A DNA stretch of 64,000 nucleotides from Ostrinia nubilalis (GCF_963855985.1 NC_087111.1:5771001-5835000); one strand, 5' to 3'; shown: positions 46,506 through 58,760, numbered from the stretch's first letter. The notes: a model not told the origin generated them from the sequence alone. Made by a program: numbers and translations.

Positions 46506-48086
46506 TTATATAATAAACTGTTGCTATGCTATGTTCTTAAAGAGGCATGTTAATACAGTTTTGACTCACACCTACATTAATCAAACTGTGATTCTTTCAT
46601 TAACTGTAAACGCACTGCAACAATGCACAATCACAAAATTTATCGCAGCTCCACAATCAATAAAGTAGGCACAGACAGTCAACATTTTTCAATTACACAG
46701 TGGGGCGGCACGAAAAAATAAACGGACAAAATCTCATATATATTTCACGCAACACGCGAGTACCAATTCCCACTAGTTACACCAACGAACGGGAATCGGG
46801 TAACAGCCGATGCTCATGGAAAATTCACCGGCTGAAAGCGGGATGCAATCGGGAGCCGGGTTTAGGATGCATTTTGCTCCGGACAAAGGCCTTTATGACG
46901 CCGAGCTTTTAGTCCTGTTGCTTTGCAGAACACGAGTGTTTCAAGCCTATGTGGCTCCTTTGTACATGTTCAATGTAGTTTTTAAAGCGTAAAGCGTCTC
47001 GTGTATAAAATGATGAGGTGAAGCAAATAAAAAGGAAATACGGCCAAATATTATTTGAATATCTTTTCATAATGCCTAAAATGTATCTAAAGGAACAAAA
47101 TTAATGTATTTACGAAAAAATAGCTATTTTAACAAATACAATAAAAACCTTTCACGAAATATTCTTTTGTCATTGAATTATACGAGTATAAGGATCTATC
47201 GATTATTTTATCACATGCATTTTCAAACGCTTGTGACCACTTCTATAAATGAAACGATAAAATATTATTATGATATATGTCTAAGTTTCAATTATCATTT
47301 TCATAAAATGACAGCACTATCAAATATTCAATTAAGAAATCAACACAACACTATCGATTTGCATACTGTATTCAATTATATGCTATAAAATTAAGAGTGA
47401 TCGACATCGATGTAACTTTGAATAGATTGCAACTGTTACATTAGTGTTCTCATTCACCCATAGAATAAAACAATGACTGATTGTTATGCAAACGCATTTA
47501 TTTTTTGTTTGGTATATCTTTGCAATGGTATGATTATGGCCGAAATAATTTACGAAATTGACATTTAATAGTTCAATTGGATTACAATTTTTAAGACACT
47601 TCAAAGCTCCTTCGTAATAAAATTGTGTTTCAAAATAATAAGAATTTTACTTTCTATATGATTGTATGCTTATTAGTTAGTGGGTTAGTCCCAACGGCCC
47701 CGGTGGATCTGCCCCGTCAACGGGGTGGATGGGAAAAAGTGTTTCAACGACCCCGGTAGTCATAGTCTTAGCGTTCAACGGGGTGGATGGAACACATCAA
47801 GTGTCAACCACCCCGGTATATCGTTTAACGGGGCGGATGGATCAAATCAAGTTTCAACCACCCCGGTATTTCACTAAACGTGACGGATGACACAGATCTA
47901 AAAGGTTCCACCTCGGTATTGCATACCGAAAATGAAACCTGTTAATAAAATAAAAAATAATAATATGTAAATAATAATCAGTTTTAATTAGTTTTATTTA
48001 ACAGTCACTGTTTAAAAAATCTTCAGCATAAAAGTAAGTTTAATTGTCACAAAATATTATGGTCATAAACCTATAGATTACTTTTA

Positions 48087-48527
48087 GAATCACAGATGCG
48101 CATTGCATTAATCAGTCAATATTAATAACACTCTAATAGTCTAATGTGATAAAAAGTAACTCTAAAACTCCTCACTAACAAATAATAACAAGGAAATCTA
48201 AAATTTTACAAAATATAATTATTATTTAAGAATCACAGATACATAGTTACATTAATCAGGTGTTGATTAACAATAGTACTTAAACTTCTAATTAAATAAA
48301 TCATTAATAACGAAAAAAAGTATTCTAAAATTGACATAAAAATATCACGGTAACAAATTATGATTATTAGTTTTAGAATCACAGATGCGCAATTACATTT
48401 ATCAGTCAATAAACACTTTAATGTTATTAAAAAAGTAACTCTTAAACTACTACTAACAAATAATAACAACAAAAAAAAACTAAAATTATTCCAGAATATA
48501 ATAATAATTATTACTTAGAATCACAGA
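48087..48527 (+). repeat. 144-bp tandem units inside the left arm
   Basis: AGAATCACAGA recurs at about 48087, 48230, 48375 and 48517. Alternate units are more alike, suggesting a higher-order pair. Confidence 0.75.
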
Positions 48528-49040
48528 AGTCAAAGTCAAAGTCAAAATTTCTTTATTTGTTTAGACTAATAAATAGTTCTTACAAATCGTCATTTTGCTC
48601 TTAAGGAGCCTCTACATGACGTCTCATAATCTTTTTACCCTACCAGCGCTTCGAGACCAACATTTGGCAAGTGCTGAGAAGAAGCGCCGCAACAAACTCA
48701 GTCACCACTGTCTGCCGGTTAATATAAATAAATAGAAATAGCAGTAGTAGGTTCATTCGATTCAGGAGCAGTTCACTGAATTTACCATGCATTCTTGTAT
48801 GGTGTATCTTATAAGAATGGGTATACAAAATTGCGTGGTATATTAAACAAGGTAGTGACGTGCTAATATCTAGACTTACATATTAAAATACAAGTAGAAA
48901 TGACTCGCATACATAAATTTGAATAACTTGGATTGACCAGTCCCCGAAAGCAGCGCCTGTTCACAGACATGACGAGTGAACCAGCCATCGCTTCACTCGA
49001 ACATATTAGAGGGAACGTAACGACGACGAAGAGACGTAGT
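48528..49040 (-). mobile_element. LINE/SINE 3' segment inserted in the palindromic element
   Basis: Begins AAGTCAAAGTCAAAGTCAAA (a minus-strand (TTTGAC)n tail) and includes GAGAAGAAGCGCCGCAACAA, the segment shared with 39.55, 40.37 and 52.8 kb. It interrupts a 144-bp unit, whose remainder resumes near 49045 (CATTAATCAGTTGTTGATTA). Confidence 0.65.
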
Positions 49041-50708
49041 TACCTACATTAATCAGTTGTTGATTAACACTAGCGCTTAAACTATTATCTAATTAAATAA
49101 ATCATTAACAACAAAAGAATAATTTGTAAAATTGACACAAAATATAATTGTAAAAAAAATATGATTATTATTTCTACATGGTGTTAGGTAAATGGGTATA
49201 TGAGCCGACACTAGCCCATGATAACATGGGCATATAAATGGTATGGTGAAATTAGAAAATTGATATCTTCATTTTAATTATTTTAATTTTCATACAAATC
49301 GCATTTTATAAAATTAACGTCTCTGTGATTCTAAAGTAATAATTATTATGTTCTGTAATAATTTTAGATTTTTTTTGTTGTTATTATTTGTTAGTAGTAG
49401 TTTAAGAGTTACTTTTTTAATAACATTAAAGTGTTTATTGACTGATAAATGTAATTGCGCATCTGTGATTCTAAAACTAATAATCATAATTTGTTACCGT
49501 GATATTTTTATGTCAATTTTAGAATACTTTTTTTCGTTATTAATGATTTATTTAATTAGAAGTTTAAGTACTATTGTTAATCAACCAACACCTGATTAAT
49601 GTAACTATGTATCTGTGATTCTTAAATAATAATTATATTTTGTAAAATTTTAGATTTCCTTGTTATTATTTGTTAGTGAGGAGTTTTAGAGTTACTTTTT
49701 ATCACATTAGACTATTAGAGTGTTATTAATATTGACTGATTAATGCAATTGCGCATCTGTGATTCTAAAAGTAATCTATAGGTTTATGACCATAATATTT
49801 TGTGACAATTAAACTTACTTTTATGCTGAAGATTTTTTAAACAGTGACTGTTAAATAAAACTAATTAAAACTGATTATTATATACATATTATTATTTTTT
49901 ATTTTATTAACAGGTTTCATTTTCGGTATGCAATACCGAGGTGGAACCTTTTAGATCTGTGTCATCCGTCACGTTTAGTGAAATACCGGGGTGGTTGAAA
50001 CTTGATTTGATCCATCCGCCCCGTTAAACGATATACCGGGGTGGTTGACACTTGATGTGTTCCATCCACCCCGTTGAACGCTAAGACTATGACTACCGGG
50101 GTCGTTGAAACACTTTTTCCCATCCACCCCGTTGACGGGGCAGATCCACCGGGGCCGTTGGGACTAACCCTTATTAGTTAAATGAGCAAGTAGATCATTT
50201 ACTTACTATATACATTTTATTTTAGTTTAAGTAGATCATTGTCTTGAAATGTGATTACTATTTATTACCTTCGTTCAGTAAAATTATCCAGTTACCTATT
50301 TCAAGAATTTAATAAAACTTACTGCTTGTAAAGCGCTGAGCTTATCTCCTAAATTGGGTTCATGTCTTTACTCTCATTTATTTCTGAAACTGTTCAAACA
50401 AATTAAAAAGCAGTCAAATCAAAACTTCCCTAATAGGAAGCGAAACAGGCACGCAAAGGAAATTCCTGTAAAACTAGTTAATTGCGTCCGTGAGACGTTC
50501 CCGCTATTATCCGCACGAGGTCTCATTTTGCTCAAACAATTTTGTCCCCCGCTGTCAACGGGCCCACTGTGCGGGTTACGTGAGCTAATTGCGGACAATC
50601 TCGCTGGAATGCCACGAAATTGGTTTCAAGCGATGATATTATAAACGTTTATGGTGTGAGGGCACGGCCTTGTTGGCGTTTTGATATTTTCAAAAGAACA
50701 ACTTGCTT

Positions 50709-50752
50709 TACAGTATAATAAAGAGCATAATATTGCTCTTTATTCTACTGTA
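50709..50752. repeat. 19-bp hairpin
   Basis: TACAGTATAATAAAGAGCA, loop TAATAT, TGCTCTTTATTCTACTGTA; one mismatch. Confidence 0.8.
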
Positions 50753-51632
50753 ACTGTATTTGTTTAGATAGTGCTTCTTCTCAGCTCTTGCTTAATGTTT
50801 GTCTCGAAGCGCTAGGATAGCAAGATCATAACAAAGCTTTGAAAGCAAGATTGAAAAGTCTGAAAGGATTACTAATCCACTAAAATGTATTTTTTTTTAT
50901 GTGACAGGAGGCAAACGAACAATATAAATTTTTGGTTATATTTCTTTTTACTAGTTAACTTTAATCTAAGGGAAAATCGACAAGAGTAAGGTTGGTAATA
51001 AAATAAGCACAGCGGCTGTTGCCGCTCCAAGCTTGATTTCCTATTTAGTTGTAATATTAGCCAATTAAAGAAAGATTACAATTACAAAAAAAAACTAACA
51101 TACACCAGCAGTCTCCATTCAATATCGCTTAACATTTACCCGAATCTTCTAATCTTTCTAACGCGCCGATGTAAATTGCTATATAATATTTTACTGGGCC
51201 AATTCTGTCTCCTGCCCCTCCGGCCATATATTTACACTTTTGAAATATGGCTCCTTTTATAGCCTCTCACGTTATGGATTGGCGATAAAGCGTATTTAGG
51301 CCTTTTTATGTGGCCCCGGCGTGGTTATGACAGTTCGACGTATCGGAAAATAAAACAGACATTTTTGTAATAAGATACTTTGGTAGATGGAAGATGGAAA
51401 TTGAGGTGCAAAATTGTTTTTATTTTGCCCAGATGTTAGTTGATGCGGCCCTCTGTGCATGTATATGAGTTATATGACTATTACCTAGGCGCTATTTTCC
51501 TAATTCATAAAATAGTGAATCGCTCTACATTTCTTAACTAAATTAACTTTTATACTATGTATGGAAGCCGACATCTTATATATCAAAACTAACAAGAGAG
51601 ATTTTTCAATCAAATATTTTTTATAATACAAA

Positions 51633-51765
51633 TCCTACTGATAATGTAAATTTGCAAGTTTGTGATAATGGCTGGATGGATAATTTATTTTTCCGTGTCA
51701 AGTGTCATTCTTAATACTTACGAAAAACTGAATTACACGCGGGCGAAGCCATGGGCAGAAACTAG
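51633..51765 (+). mobile_element. Helitron, decayed copy (133 bp)
   Basis: TCCTACTGATAATGTAAATT at the 5' end, ACGCGGGCGAAGCCATGGGC and AAACTAG/T at the 3' end. Confidence 0.65.
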
Positions 51766-52229
51766 TAGTCTAGTCTGTCAATACCAATAACTGTACCTAA
51801 GTTAATATCCATTTTAACTACACAAGCTTAGCTTTAAATACAGTTTCCCACATATACAGCAATAAAACATTAAACTAATCATTTAATCCAAACATTTGTA
51901 GCAACGGCGATATCAAATTTAATCATGCACACCAATCAAGGTTCGTAAAATTAATGATTAAATAATTACGTGTCGTTAAGTGTGTAATTATTTCATTTAA
52001 GTATTTATGAACCTGCAGGGTATATTACGGAATTAAATCGTTATTGGACGTGTTTGAAGTCGTATGGAAGTTTTAATAAAATAAAAGTAAGTAATAGCAT
52101 TTGTTCAGGAGCCAATAGAAATCTAATATTATTTTATGCATTTTAAAAAAATATTTTTTGAAAAGTATTCTTTAAAAGGTGTGAAATCTGAATGATCAGT
52201 ATCTACTACAATTTCTTAGTTATTGTTCA

Positions 52230-52458
52230 CTAGCTTTCCGCCCGCGGCTTCGCCCGTGTGGAATTTTGTCTGTCACGGAAAAACTTTATCACGTGCGTTC
52301 CTGTTTCAAAAATCGGGATAAAAACTATCCTATGTCCTTTCCCGGGACTCAAACTATCTCTATGCCAAATTTCATAAAAATCGGTTCAGTGGTTTAGGCG
52401 TGAAAGAGAGACAGACAGACAGACAGAGTTACTTTCGCATTTATAATATTAGTATAGA
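52230..52458 (-). mobile_element. Non-autonomous Helitron (229 bp)
   Basis: Minus strand starts A/TCTATACTAATATTATAA and ends GCGGGCGAAGCCGCGGGCGG, AAAGCTAG/T. Body matches 36758-36990, including (TCTG)n and CTATGCCAAATTTCAT. Confidence 0.85.
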
Positions 52459-52740
52459 TTTTCATAGTTAAATAGAATAAAATACGTACAAAATTATAAC
52501 AAAACCGAAATAAAAGTTAGCATGTTGTTAATCAATTACCTACGTAGAGTCACCGCAGTCTACATCAATTTATCAGGCGATAGTTTGGCAGGTGAGTATG
52601 ATAAATCGGCCGATGCCAAATCGTAATGTGCGTACTTTCAAACATGATCATTGTTCAGACTGATTAACAGCCCGATTAAACTATATTCCGACAAAAACTC
52701 ATAAAACTCATTTAGTTTTTGCAAGTAGGCTTTTAAAAAG

Positions 52741-52905
52741 CACTTTTACACGTCCCAGTATTAACCCTACCACTGCTTCGGGGCAATAAATGGGCCAGTG
52801 CTCAGAAGAAGCAGCGCAAAAAACTCAGTTACTGTTGTCAGCCTCTTTTTCAAGGGTTTACAGTTTTTAAAATATGACATAGTCATAAATATTGATGCGA
52901 GCTAG
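52741..52905 (+). mobile_element. LINE/SINE 3' segment
   Basis: ACCCTACCACTGCTTCGGGG then AGAAGAAGCAGCGCAAAAAA and CTCAGTTACTGTTGTCAGCC. Relatives at 39.55, 40.37 (inverted), 48.67 and 50.77 kb (inverted). Confidence 0.55.
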
Positions 52906-54375
52906 GCTGTTAAAGGCAGTTAAGTTATGCTTAACGTCAAGTCAAAATTAATGTACCTACTCGTAACATAATTTCATCCAGACATTTACTAAATTACAAA
53001 AAAAAATGTTAAGAATATGTAAGGCTATAAGAAGCAGCCAATTACATATCCACCTAAAAGGCTATCCTTAACCATCCAATCTAACGGAATAAAACACGCG
53101 AAAGGGGAGGTCGGGGTGTAATTTCACACATGGAGATGGTTACGACCCCTGAGCATATCATCGCATATTGGGCCACGTCAAATTTTCATAACCGCCCGGG
53201 ATATACCTGGAAGGGTGAGCTGGGGTATTATGGAACGTGTATCGCTGAAAAACGAGAAAGCTCTAATAAATAAGGTTGATTTTCGCGTAATTTGACGACG
53301 ATTGAAAAATTGAAGTTTGCATGGTACCGGTGAGGGTGTATTGGGTACAGTATCGATGATTTCGCGGCGTGAACGGCTATGGGGTTTGTAAGCCGTTAAG
53401 TGTACGGGGTACTATGGTGTTTATTTGTTGTGACAGCATGATATAATTTTAAGTTCACGTAGAGGCAGTAGGTATTTTAATATTTTACATTAAAATGTGT
53501 CTTACAGTTGTACTAGTTTGGAGATCCGAACTTTTACTCATTTATAGTGACTACCATTATAATTTTCTTACGTTACCAACTTTAATAAATTCATCAGTGT
53601 TGTTATTAAGTACTTTCCTACCTTATTTCAACATAGCTCTTCATTTCCTCTTATTCAATATTTACCAATAAATTATTTACGCTACAATAACTGAATAGAA
53701 TTCATTATGCATCAAAAATATTCAGATTATGTAAAATGTTAAAAGTGTATACCTACCCATGTTCGCATAATAAATATATTTGATTTGATTTAAACATATT
53801 TTTTGAATTCTTACAGAAATTTCAGTGAATCACTTTTATATTTTTCATAATGAATTAAAATTTTAAGGATCGAAAACATCATTCTATTGTTTTTAGATTT
53901 AGATTAGGATGAAACCTCTGCTTCCCAACACTAAACAAAAACAACTAAAGTCAAACATCCCTGTCACAAACTCTTAATCCCAAAACAAACTATTATACAG
54001 CCTTAAGCTGCAATTACAGCCTATTAATTACTAATGACGTCATTACAGTGGCGTCAGCGGCGAGATCACAGCCGATGGCTTTACAGCGGTGGTAAATTCC
54101 ACCATAATTGAATTGTATGGTTAGCTGGCTCGGCCGGAGGAATTAAGACATTCGCAATTATTTTAAGTTTGATTTGTTAATTAAAATGTAATTAAATTTA
54201 GTGTTTTTGCAAAATTATCGGGTTTATGGCGAATTTTAATTATGGCTATTAATGTAACTTGTAAAATTTGTTATTTAGTTTTATTTATCTGTAACTTAAA
54301 CCTTTTAACACCGCCTAATCTAATTCTGCTTGGTTCAAAGGTTGACTGAAAGAGTATACCATAATAATATGACAT

Positions 54376-54499
54376 TAAGGCTGGGTTGCATCATCTTACT
54401 TTAACCTTGACAAACGTCAAAAATCTGTCAATCTCTATACAAAAAACACCGGTTATCATTAAAGTTACGGTCAAAGTTAGGTGGTGGAACTCAGCCTTA
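54376..54499. mobile_element. MITE family B, copy 2
   Basis: Ends TAAGGCTGGGTTGCATCATC and inversely TAAGGCTGAGTTCCACCACC. Contains AAAACACCGGTTATCATT. Confidence 0.8.
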
Positions 54500-55287
54500 G
54501 TCTACCTTGACTGTTGCAATTTCGAAAATACTTCGTTACGTGAAGCGACTTCGAAATTAAATCTGTCAGGAATTACTACATCTAGGTCCTCTTTGTTCTA
54601 GTATAAACAAAATATAGCCCTAGACAATCGCATTTGACCTAAATCCCGGTTCACAGCATTCATTAAGCAGCAATAAGCTTTATTATGGAGTTAGAGGCAC
54701 GATTGGAGTGACTGTCATTAAATCATTACAGAATACAGACGGCGAGATGAGTCATTCGAAAGGTAAGGTCAAAGAATTGAGGAAGGACGAACTGATTTTA
54801 GGTGGTTTGTCATCACTCATCAAGCGCGAATAAAGTTACTTTATGTTTGAAGTAGTTTAGTGGTGTTTAAGTAGGTATTACTATTACAAATTTACAATAA
54901 TTAAATTGTTAACTGAGAATCAAAACAGGCGAATTACTATTTATTATAAACTACAGGCAGTAAAGGTCAATTTTAATCCCAGTAGAAATAAAAATTAGAG
55001 AAATTTATAAAATATTGTATTTCTCTTGTTTTTGAGCCCTGTCTAATTAAATATCACTCGAGTCCCAAAGGAATTTACTTTATCTGATTAGGGAGACTTA
55101 AGAATATGATACGTATAAAAATGTAAAAAAATATTTTAACATTACATTAATTAAAGTATCATACTCGTAAGTAATCATAATATTGTATCTACTTTCTTGG
55201 TTGTCATTAACAGACCAATAAAGCTGACTAAAACCTACTCGCATTTAATTTTGTCCTCATTTCATATTACTAAGTATGAAACTTAAA

Positions 55288-55440
55288 GTAAGCGTGGGAC
55301 GTCCACCTACAAGGTGGACCGACGACATCGTAAAGGTAGCAGGGAAGCGCTGGATGCAGGCCGCTACCAATCGATCAACGTGGAAAGCATTAGGGGAGGC
55401 CTATGTTCAGCAGTGGACGTCCTATGGCTGACATGATGAA
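55288..55440 (+). mobile_element. RTE-type LINE 3' end
   Basis: In one clean frame encodes TRWTDDIVKVAGKRWMQAA and then EAYVQQWTSYG-stop. The best-preserved RTE tail here. Confidence 0.85.
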
Positions 55441-56021
55441 GTATGAAAATACGTTGTTTAATTTTCACACCCTAACTTTTATCCCAATTTGAACTTTCAA
55501 GATATTATTCAAAATTGTATGCACTTGAAAGTTTTTCATAAAGCCTGATGTTTTTAAACCTTTTGTCTTATTAATTGGCAAATTGCGCAGTTACGAAAAT
55601 TTTTATGACATTTATTTACGCTCCAACGAATCAACAATGACGTAACTGAAACTCCGCCGTTAACCCAACCGTTTGAGACCAATAGACAAGGTAATAGCTA
55701 TGGTCTATCTTTTTTGTTTATGGTCTTTGCTGTAATGGCGGCCGCTTCCGCTTCTGAACCATTAGCAACCGCAGATTTTTACCTAACCCGCTTCGAGTTC
55801 AATTATAGACAATTTGTTGAAGTAATTCTTTCGAAATTTCACGAAATGTGAAAGCTTTGGATGAATCAAAATATTAATTATTTTCTGAAGTGAGTTCCTA
55901 AGAGAATATTAATTTAAACTCGCTTAACGACTAGGGCAGACGCTAGTAGAACCTATAGCCATAAAAAGTAATTAAAAGAAAATTTAAAAAAATGTCTTTA
56001 CTGAACAAAATTGTGGAAAAC

Positions 56022-56080
56022 CTTGGGGGAGGCCTTTGTCCAGCAGTGGACGTCATTTGGCTGAAACGAACGAACAAAAA
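56022..56080 (+). mobile_element. RTE-type LINE 3' terminus with (GAAC)n tail
   Basis: GGGGGAGGCCTTTGTCCAGC then AGTGGACGTCATTTGGCTGA and AACGAACGAAC. Confidence 0.8.
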
Positions 56081-57639
56081 TGTGTCAACTCATATTTTCT
56101 GCATTTCCTAAATGATGTTTATTTTTAATTTTAAGGAATTATCTTAACATACTTCAAACAGAATTCAAATGACAAACTTTAATATTTATTATTATTTATT
56201 ATAATAACCCATCGGTAAAAAACAAAGTGTAAAGCAAACGCACAAAAAAGGATGATGACTGCAAAAAAAAGACTCGCGTGTCCGAGAGTGAAGATTGCGC
56301 AAAAAACGAGCTGTCAAATTATTGGCGGCAAACGCAAGGGTTTTTTCACGTCACCACTTAAGTATTTCCGACGCGGTGTTCCAGAGACTATTGTCTCAAT
56401 TATAGAGCGGACATCCGCGCTTCCTCTCTGTCGGTGGTCGCAAAAAATCAGGCAAAAAATTGGGGCTGTTGATCTAAGGTGATGCCAATTGGTCTTAATT
56501 TGTTATTTTGATGGATTGTTGTTTAATTGGGTTTGTTGTAAGATAGAGCGAAAGATTAACAGAAGCTGTGTAAAATAATTTGTAGAACTTTTAAATTTAG
56601 TTAGTCTTAGGCTTACTAGGTCAAGAAAGTAAATTGAAATTCTTGCAAGGTTGATAGATAGTTTTTTGTTTAATCTCATTTTTAATTGTTGTTAAAAATA
56701 TAATAACTTAAAACCAATAGAAATTGTTTTGTATGTTGCGTAATTGGAGTCACAATACAAAACAAACACAAAATCCATCCTCACAAAAACGTATATCTCC
56801 AAGCAGCCCTATTCGAGATGTCCCCAACAATTAAAGATTGCGTGCGATGACACACCCCACCAACTATTCCTTCGCTCTCTCCAAAAAAAAAACCAAATAG
56901 TGCGCCGAGGCGAGATTGGAGGCGCCTTTGTCGCGCCACCGTAATTTGTTGCCGACGGGGGCCAGTTTTTTGTGTTGACATAAAATTGGACAACGATACT
57001 TTTTTGTTTTTCTTTTATTTTTACGTACGTTTTCAATTGCCAGTTTGTGTTTGGTTTAATTGTATTTTTCAAGGTATAAAACTATTTTTCATTATTTAGG
57101 AAATTATGTTACTTGTTAAGCAGTTTAACAAAATGTTTTTTAATAATTACATAAAACACTTTGATTACGATTTTTTCAACTGTGTTCTTTCTCACCTTTT
57201 ATTGTTCTTTTTCATCAGCCTGTCTTATGTGATTCATGTATCTGAATAATGTAGTATGTAGTAAAACAAACACAAAGTTATTTTTACCCCCTCTATTTGT
57301 AGCACGCTACTCGAACACAATTTGTCACCACAACGTCACCGCCCATCTACCCTAAGTACCCACTTGACATATTTTTAATGATCCCTAATGACCACCCCTT
57401 GTTACAACGTGGAAAATTGTTCAATACTGTACCTACGCAGTAGCTAACATTAATTTTATTTCTAGGTAGGGGATAGATGATGATACTTTAGACAAGTTTT
57501 TTAAGGAAGACACAAGAACGGCAGCGGAACATTTGAAAAACTAACTTTTTATTCAATCAAACTTTTGATGTAATCATCAGTGAAAATGACGTTTAATCGG
57601 TTTCATTGAATCTGTCAAGTTTTTATTTTAGACGGTCAT

Positions 57640-57730
57640 ACGTAACGTAACGTAAGTCGTTATTTTGCGTATAGATACAGAACTAAACGTTATGCGGTCA
57701 TGGGTTCGAATCCCACTCAATTGGAAATTT
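57640..57730 (+). repeat. tRNA-related (SINE-like) fragment
   Basis: GTCATGGGTTCGAATCCCAC contains a perfect TΨC arm / B box. The rest of a tRNA cloverleaf is not recognisable. It lies 80 bases from the C15 exon 1 donor. Confidence 0.4.
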
Positions 57731-57807
57731 ATGAAATACTATTTTCATTTTAAAAAAATGTAATAATGATTTTAAAAGCATAAGTGTAGGTACTCTGCTT
57801 AACTTAC

Positions 57808-58357
57808 CATTCAGTCTGTCCTTCACAACTTGGTGAGCAAAAGCCGCAGCCGCTGCCTGCCGCATGGGGTCCAGCGCCACTCCCCAGGCTCCCAGCGCTC
57901 CCAGGGCCCTGTGAGCCGGTACTCGCACCACGCCAGGGTTATTCGAAAACCCATAACCACCTCCCAAACCAAGCCCTGGCCTCAACAACAACCCAGAGTT
58001 AGGGTATAACCCATGAGCATGTGAAAAGTTCAAAGGCAAATTTGAGTCCTTCCCATCGTCTTTTGCACTCTCAGATTCAGTGTCCTGATCACTACGGTCA
58101 TCACTCTCTCCCGAATGCCGGCGTTTATCTATCTCTTCGAACTGTTTACCTAACAATCGAGATATACTAAAAGGCAGATTTACTCTCGGCTGCGTATCAG
58201 TCATGTGGTCGCTGGGTGAATCACGGTATCTGTCGTGGTAGCTGTGTTCTGAATCACGGTCTTCGGACCCGACACTTCGATCGCATTGTCCCGATAGCCG
58301 ACTGTCGGAGTCAACGTTGATCTCCTCCTGATCATCATCAGAATGCACCGATGACAT
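57808..58357 (-). CDS. C15: C15/TLX homeobox protein, coding exon 1 (N-terminal region, eh1 motif)
   Basis: This exon encodes residues 1-183 plus one base of codon 184. The start is the first in-frame ATG (58357-58355): the frame above it has no other ATG and meets a TAA at 58417-58415, and position -3 is A. The protein opens with a Ser/Asp/Glu-rich acidic stretch, then has FSISRLL (residues 63-69), a good eh1 motif of the kind that recruits the Groucho co-repressor. A second acidic block (about 82-104), a Gly/Leu-rich segment (about 121-163) and an alanine run (168-172) follow. The exon ends CTG AAT G followed by GTAAGTT, a strong donor at phase 1 that matches exon 2. Family knowledge: TLX/C15 proteins are nuclear transcription factors; Drosophila C15 patterns the distal leg and antenna. 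That the gene represses through Groucho is inference from the motif. Confidence 0.93.
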
Positions 58358-58760
58358 ATTTGATAACGTTATTGTATTTTTGTTAAAAACACTGGCACTC
58401 TGTAATAACACTATTTATTTTTTACAAGTGTCGAACATTTTACTTAACACTCAATTTTTTAAAAATATTGTTTGAATTTTAATTCAGAACGCAAATGGAA
58501 CTCGCGGTTCTTATTCGAAAAAGCTCCGATTCGCGCTCTACGCTCGACCGCCCGCGACCGAATCGTTACACACAATATCGGACCAAACGAGCCAATCAGC
58601 AGCGCCCCCACCGTTTTTCGAAATTCGAACGCGATAGTTTGACCGCACAAACGCCTCAACTATGCCCGTTGAGTGGAACAGTTTCCAACAAAAGCTTAAT
58701 ACGATTTCCAAACATAAAAACTCGTTTGGAGTCACTAACTTAAACGAGACGATTCACTCC
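58358..58760 (-). promoter_or_regulatory. C15 5' UTR and putative promoter region
   Basis: This is directly upstream of the C15 ATG. It is GC-richer than its surroundings between about 58490 and 58680, carries a CCAAT box (CCAATCAG on the plus strand near 58591), and contains a pair of short inverted GAGACG / CGTCTC words near 58746-58790. The in-frame TAA at 58417-58415 means the 5' UTR is at least 60 bases. I cannot place the transcription start. Open frames on either strand here are low-complexity shadows without protein-like character. Confidence 0.45.

Larger units (their letters stand above)
47682..50170. mobile_element. Large palindromic (foldback / Mutator-like) transposon, 2.5 kb
   Basis: Arms of about 846 bp (47682-48527 and 49322-50170) are inverse copies, more than 98% identical where compared. 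TTATTAGTTA stands just outside both ends (47670-47679 and 50171-50180), a 10-bp target duplication. Each arm has about four GC-rich units of 50-59 bp (AACGGGGTGGATGG with CAACCACCCCGGTA), then AT-rich 144-bp units starting AGAATCACAGAT. No transposase is present. Long TIRs with a 9-11 bp duplication fit Mutator-like elements. The same 79-codon frame occurs in both arms, but it is repeat sequence. Confidence 0.85.
40698..57807 (-). other. C15: C15 intron 1 (about 17.1 kb)
   Basis: GTAAGTT donor at 57807 and TTCCAG acceptor ending at 40698. No open frame inside looks like an extra C15 exon. Recognisable contents are listed separately: a nested repeat at 40815-41243, a tandem repeat at 45791-46010, RTE LINE ends near 46.4, 55.3 and 56.0 kb, the large palindromic element 47682-50170, Helitron copies near 51.7 and 52.3 kb, and a MITE at 54376-54499. 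The stretches near 41.3-45.7, 46.5-47.6, 50.2-51.6, 52.9-54.3 and 56.1-57.6 kb show no repeat I recognise. Several short GC-richer blocks in them (for example 50460-50640, 53090-53420, 54030-54140) stand out from the AT-rich background and are possible enhancers, but nothing in the sequence proves it. Confidence 0.85.

Noticed and set aside
47700..47900. CRISPR-like array of repeated units
   Set aside because: The units are degenerate, self-complementary, have no uniform spacers and are mirrored in the other arm of a eukaryotic transposon.
48233..49599. Identical 79-codon hydrophobic frames at 48233-48472 (minus) and 49348-49599 (plus)
   Set aside because: They are the same stretch in the two arms of the palindromic transposon, AT-rich satellite-like DNA without start context or family signature.
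56252..57072. Several short frames around 56.2-57.1 kb
   Set aside because: Overlapping on both strands, no domain, no splice-consistent extension.
57690..57725. tRNA gene
   Set aside because: Only the TΨC arm is tRNA-like; acceptor, D and anticodon arms are not found.
58358..58411. N-terminal extension of C15 by 18 codons
   Set aside because: The extension would need a GTG start at 58411; the frame contains no ATG before 58357 and is closed by TAA at 58417.
58495..58743. Plus- and minus-strand frames in the C15 promoter region
   Set aside because: Overlapping frames on both strands in a GC-richer region with no recognisable domain; more likely promoter/5' UTR.
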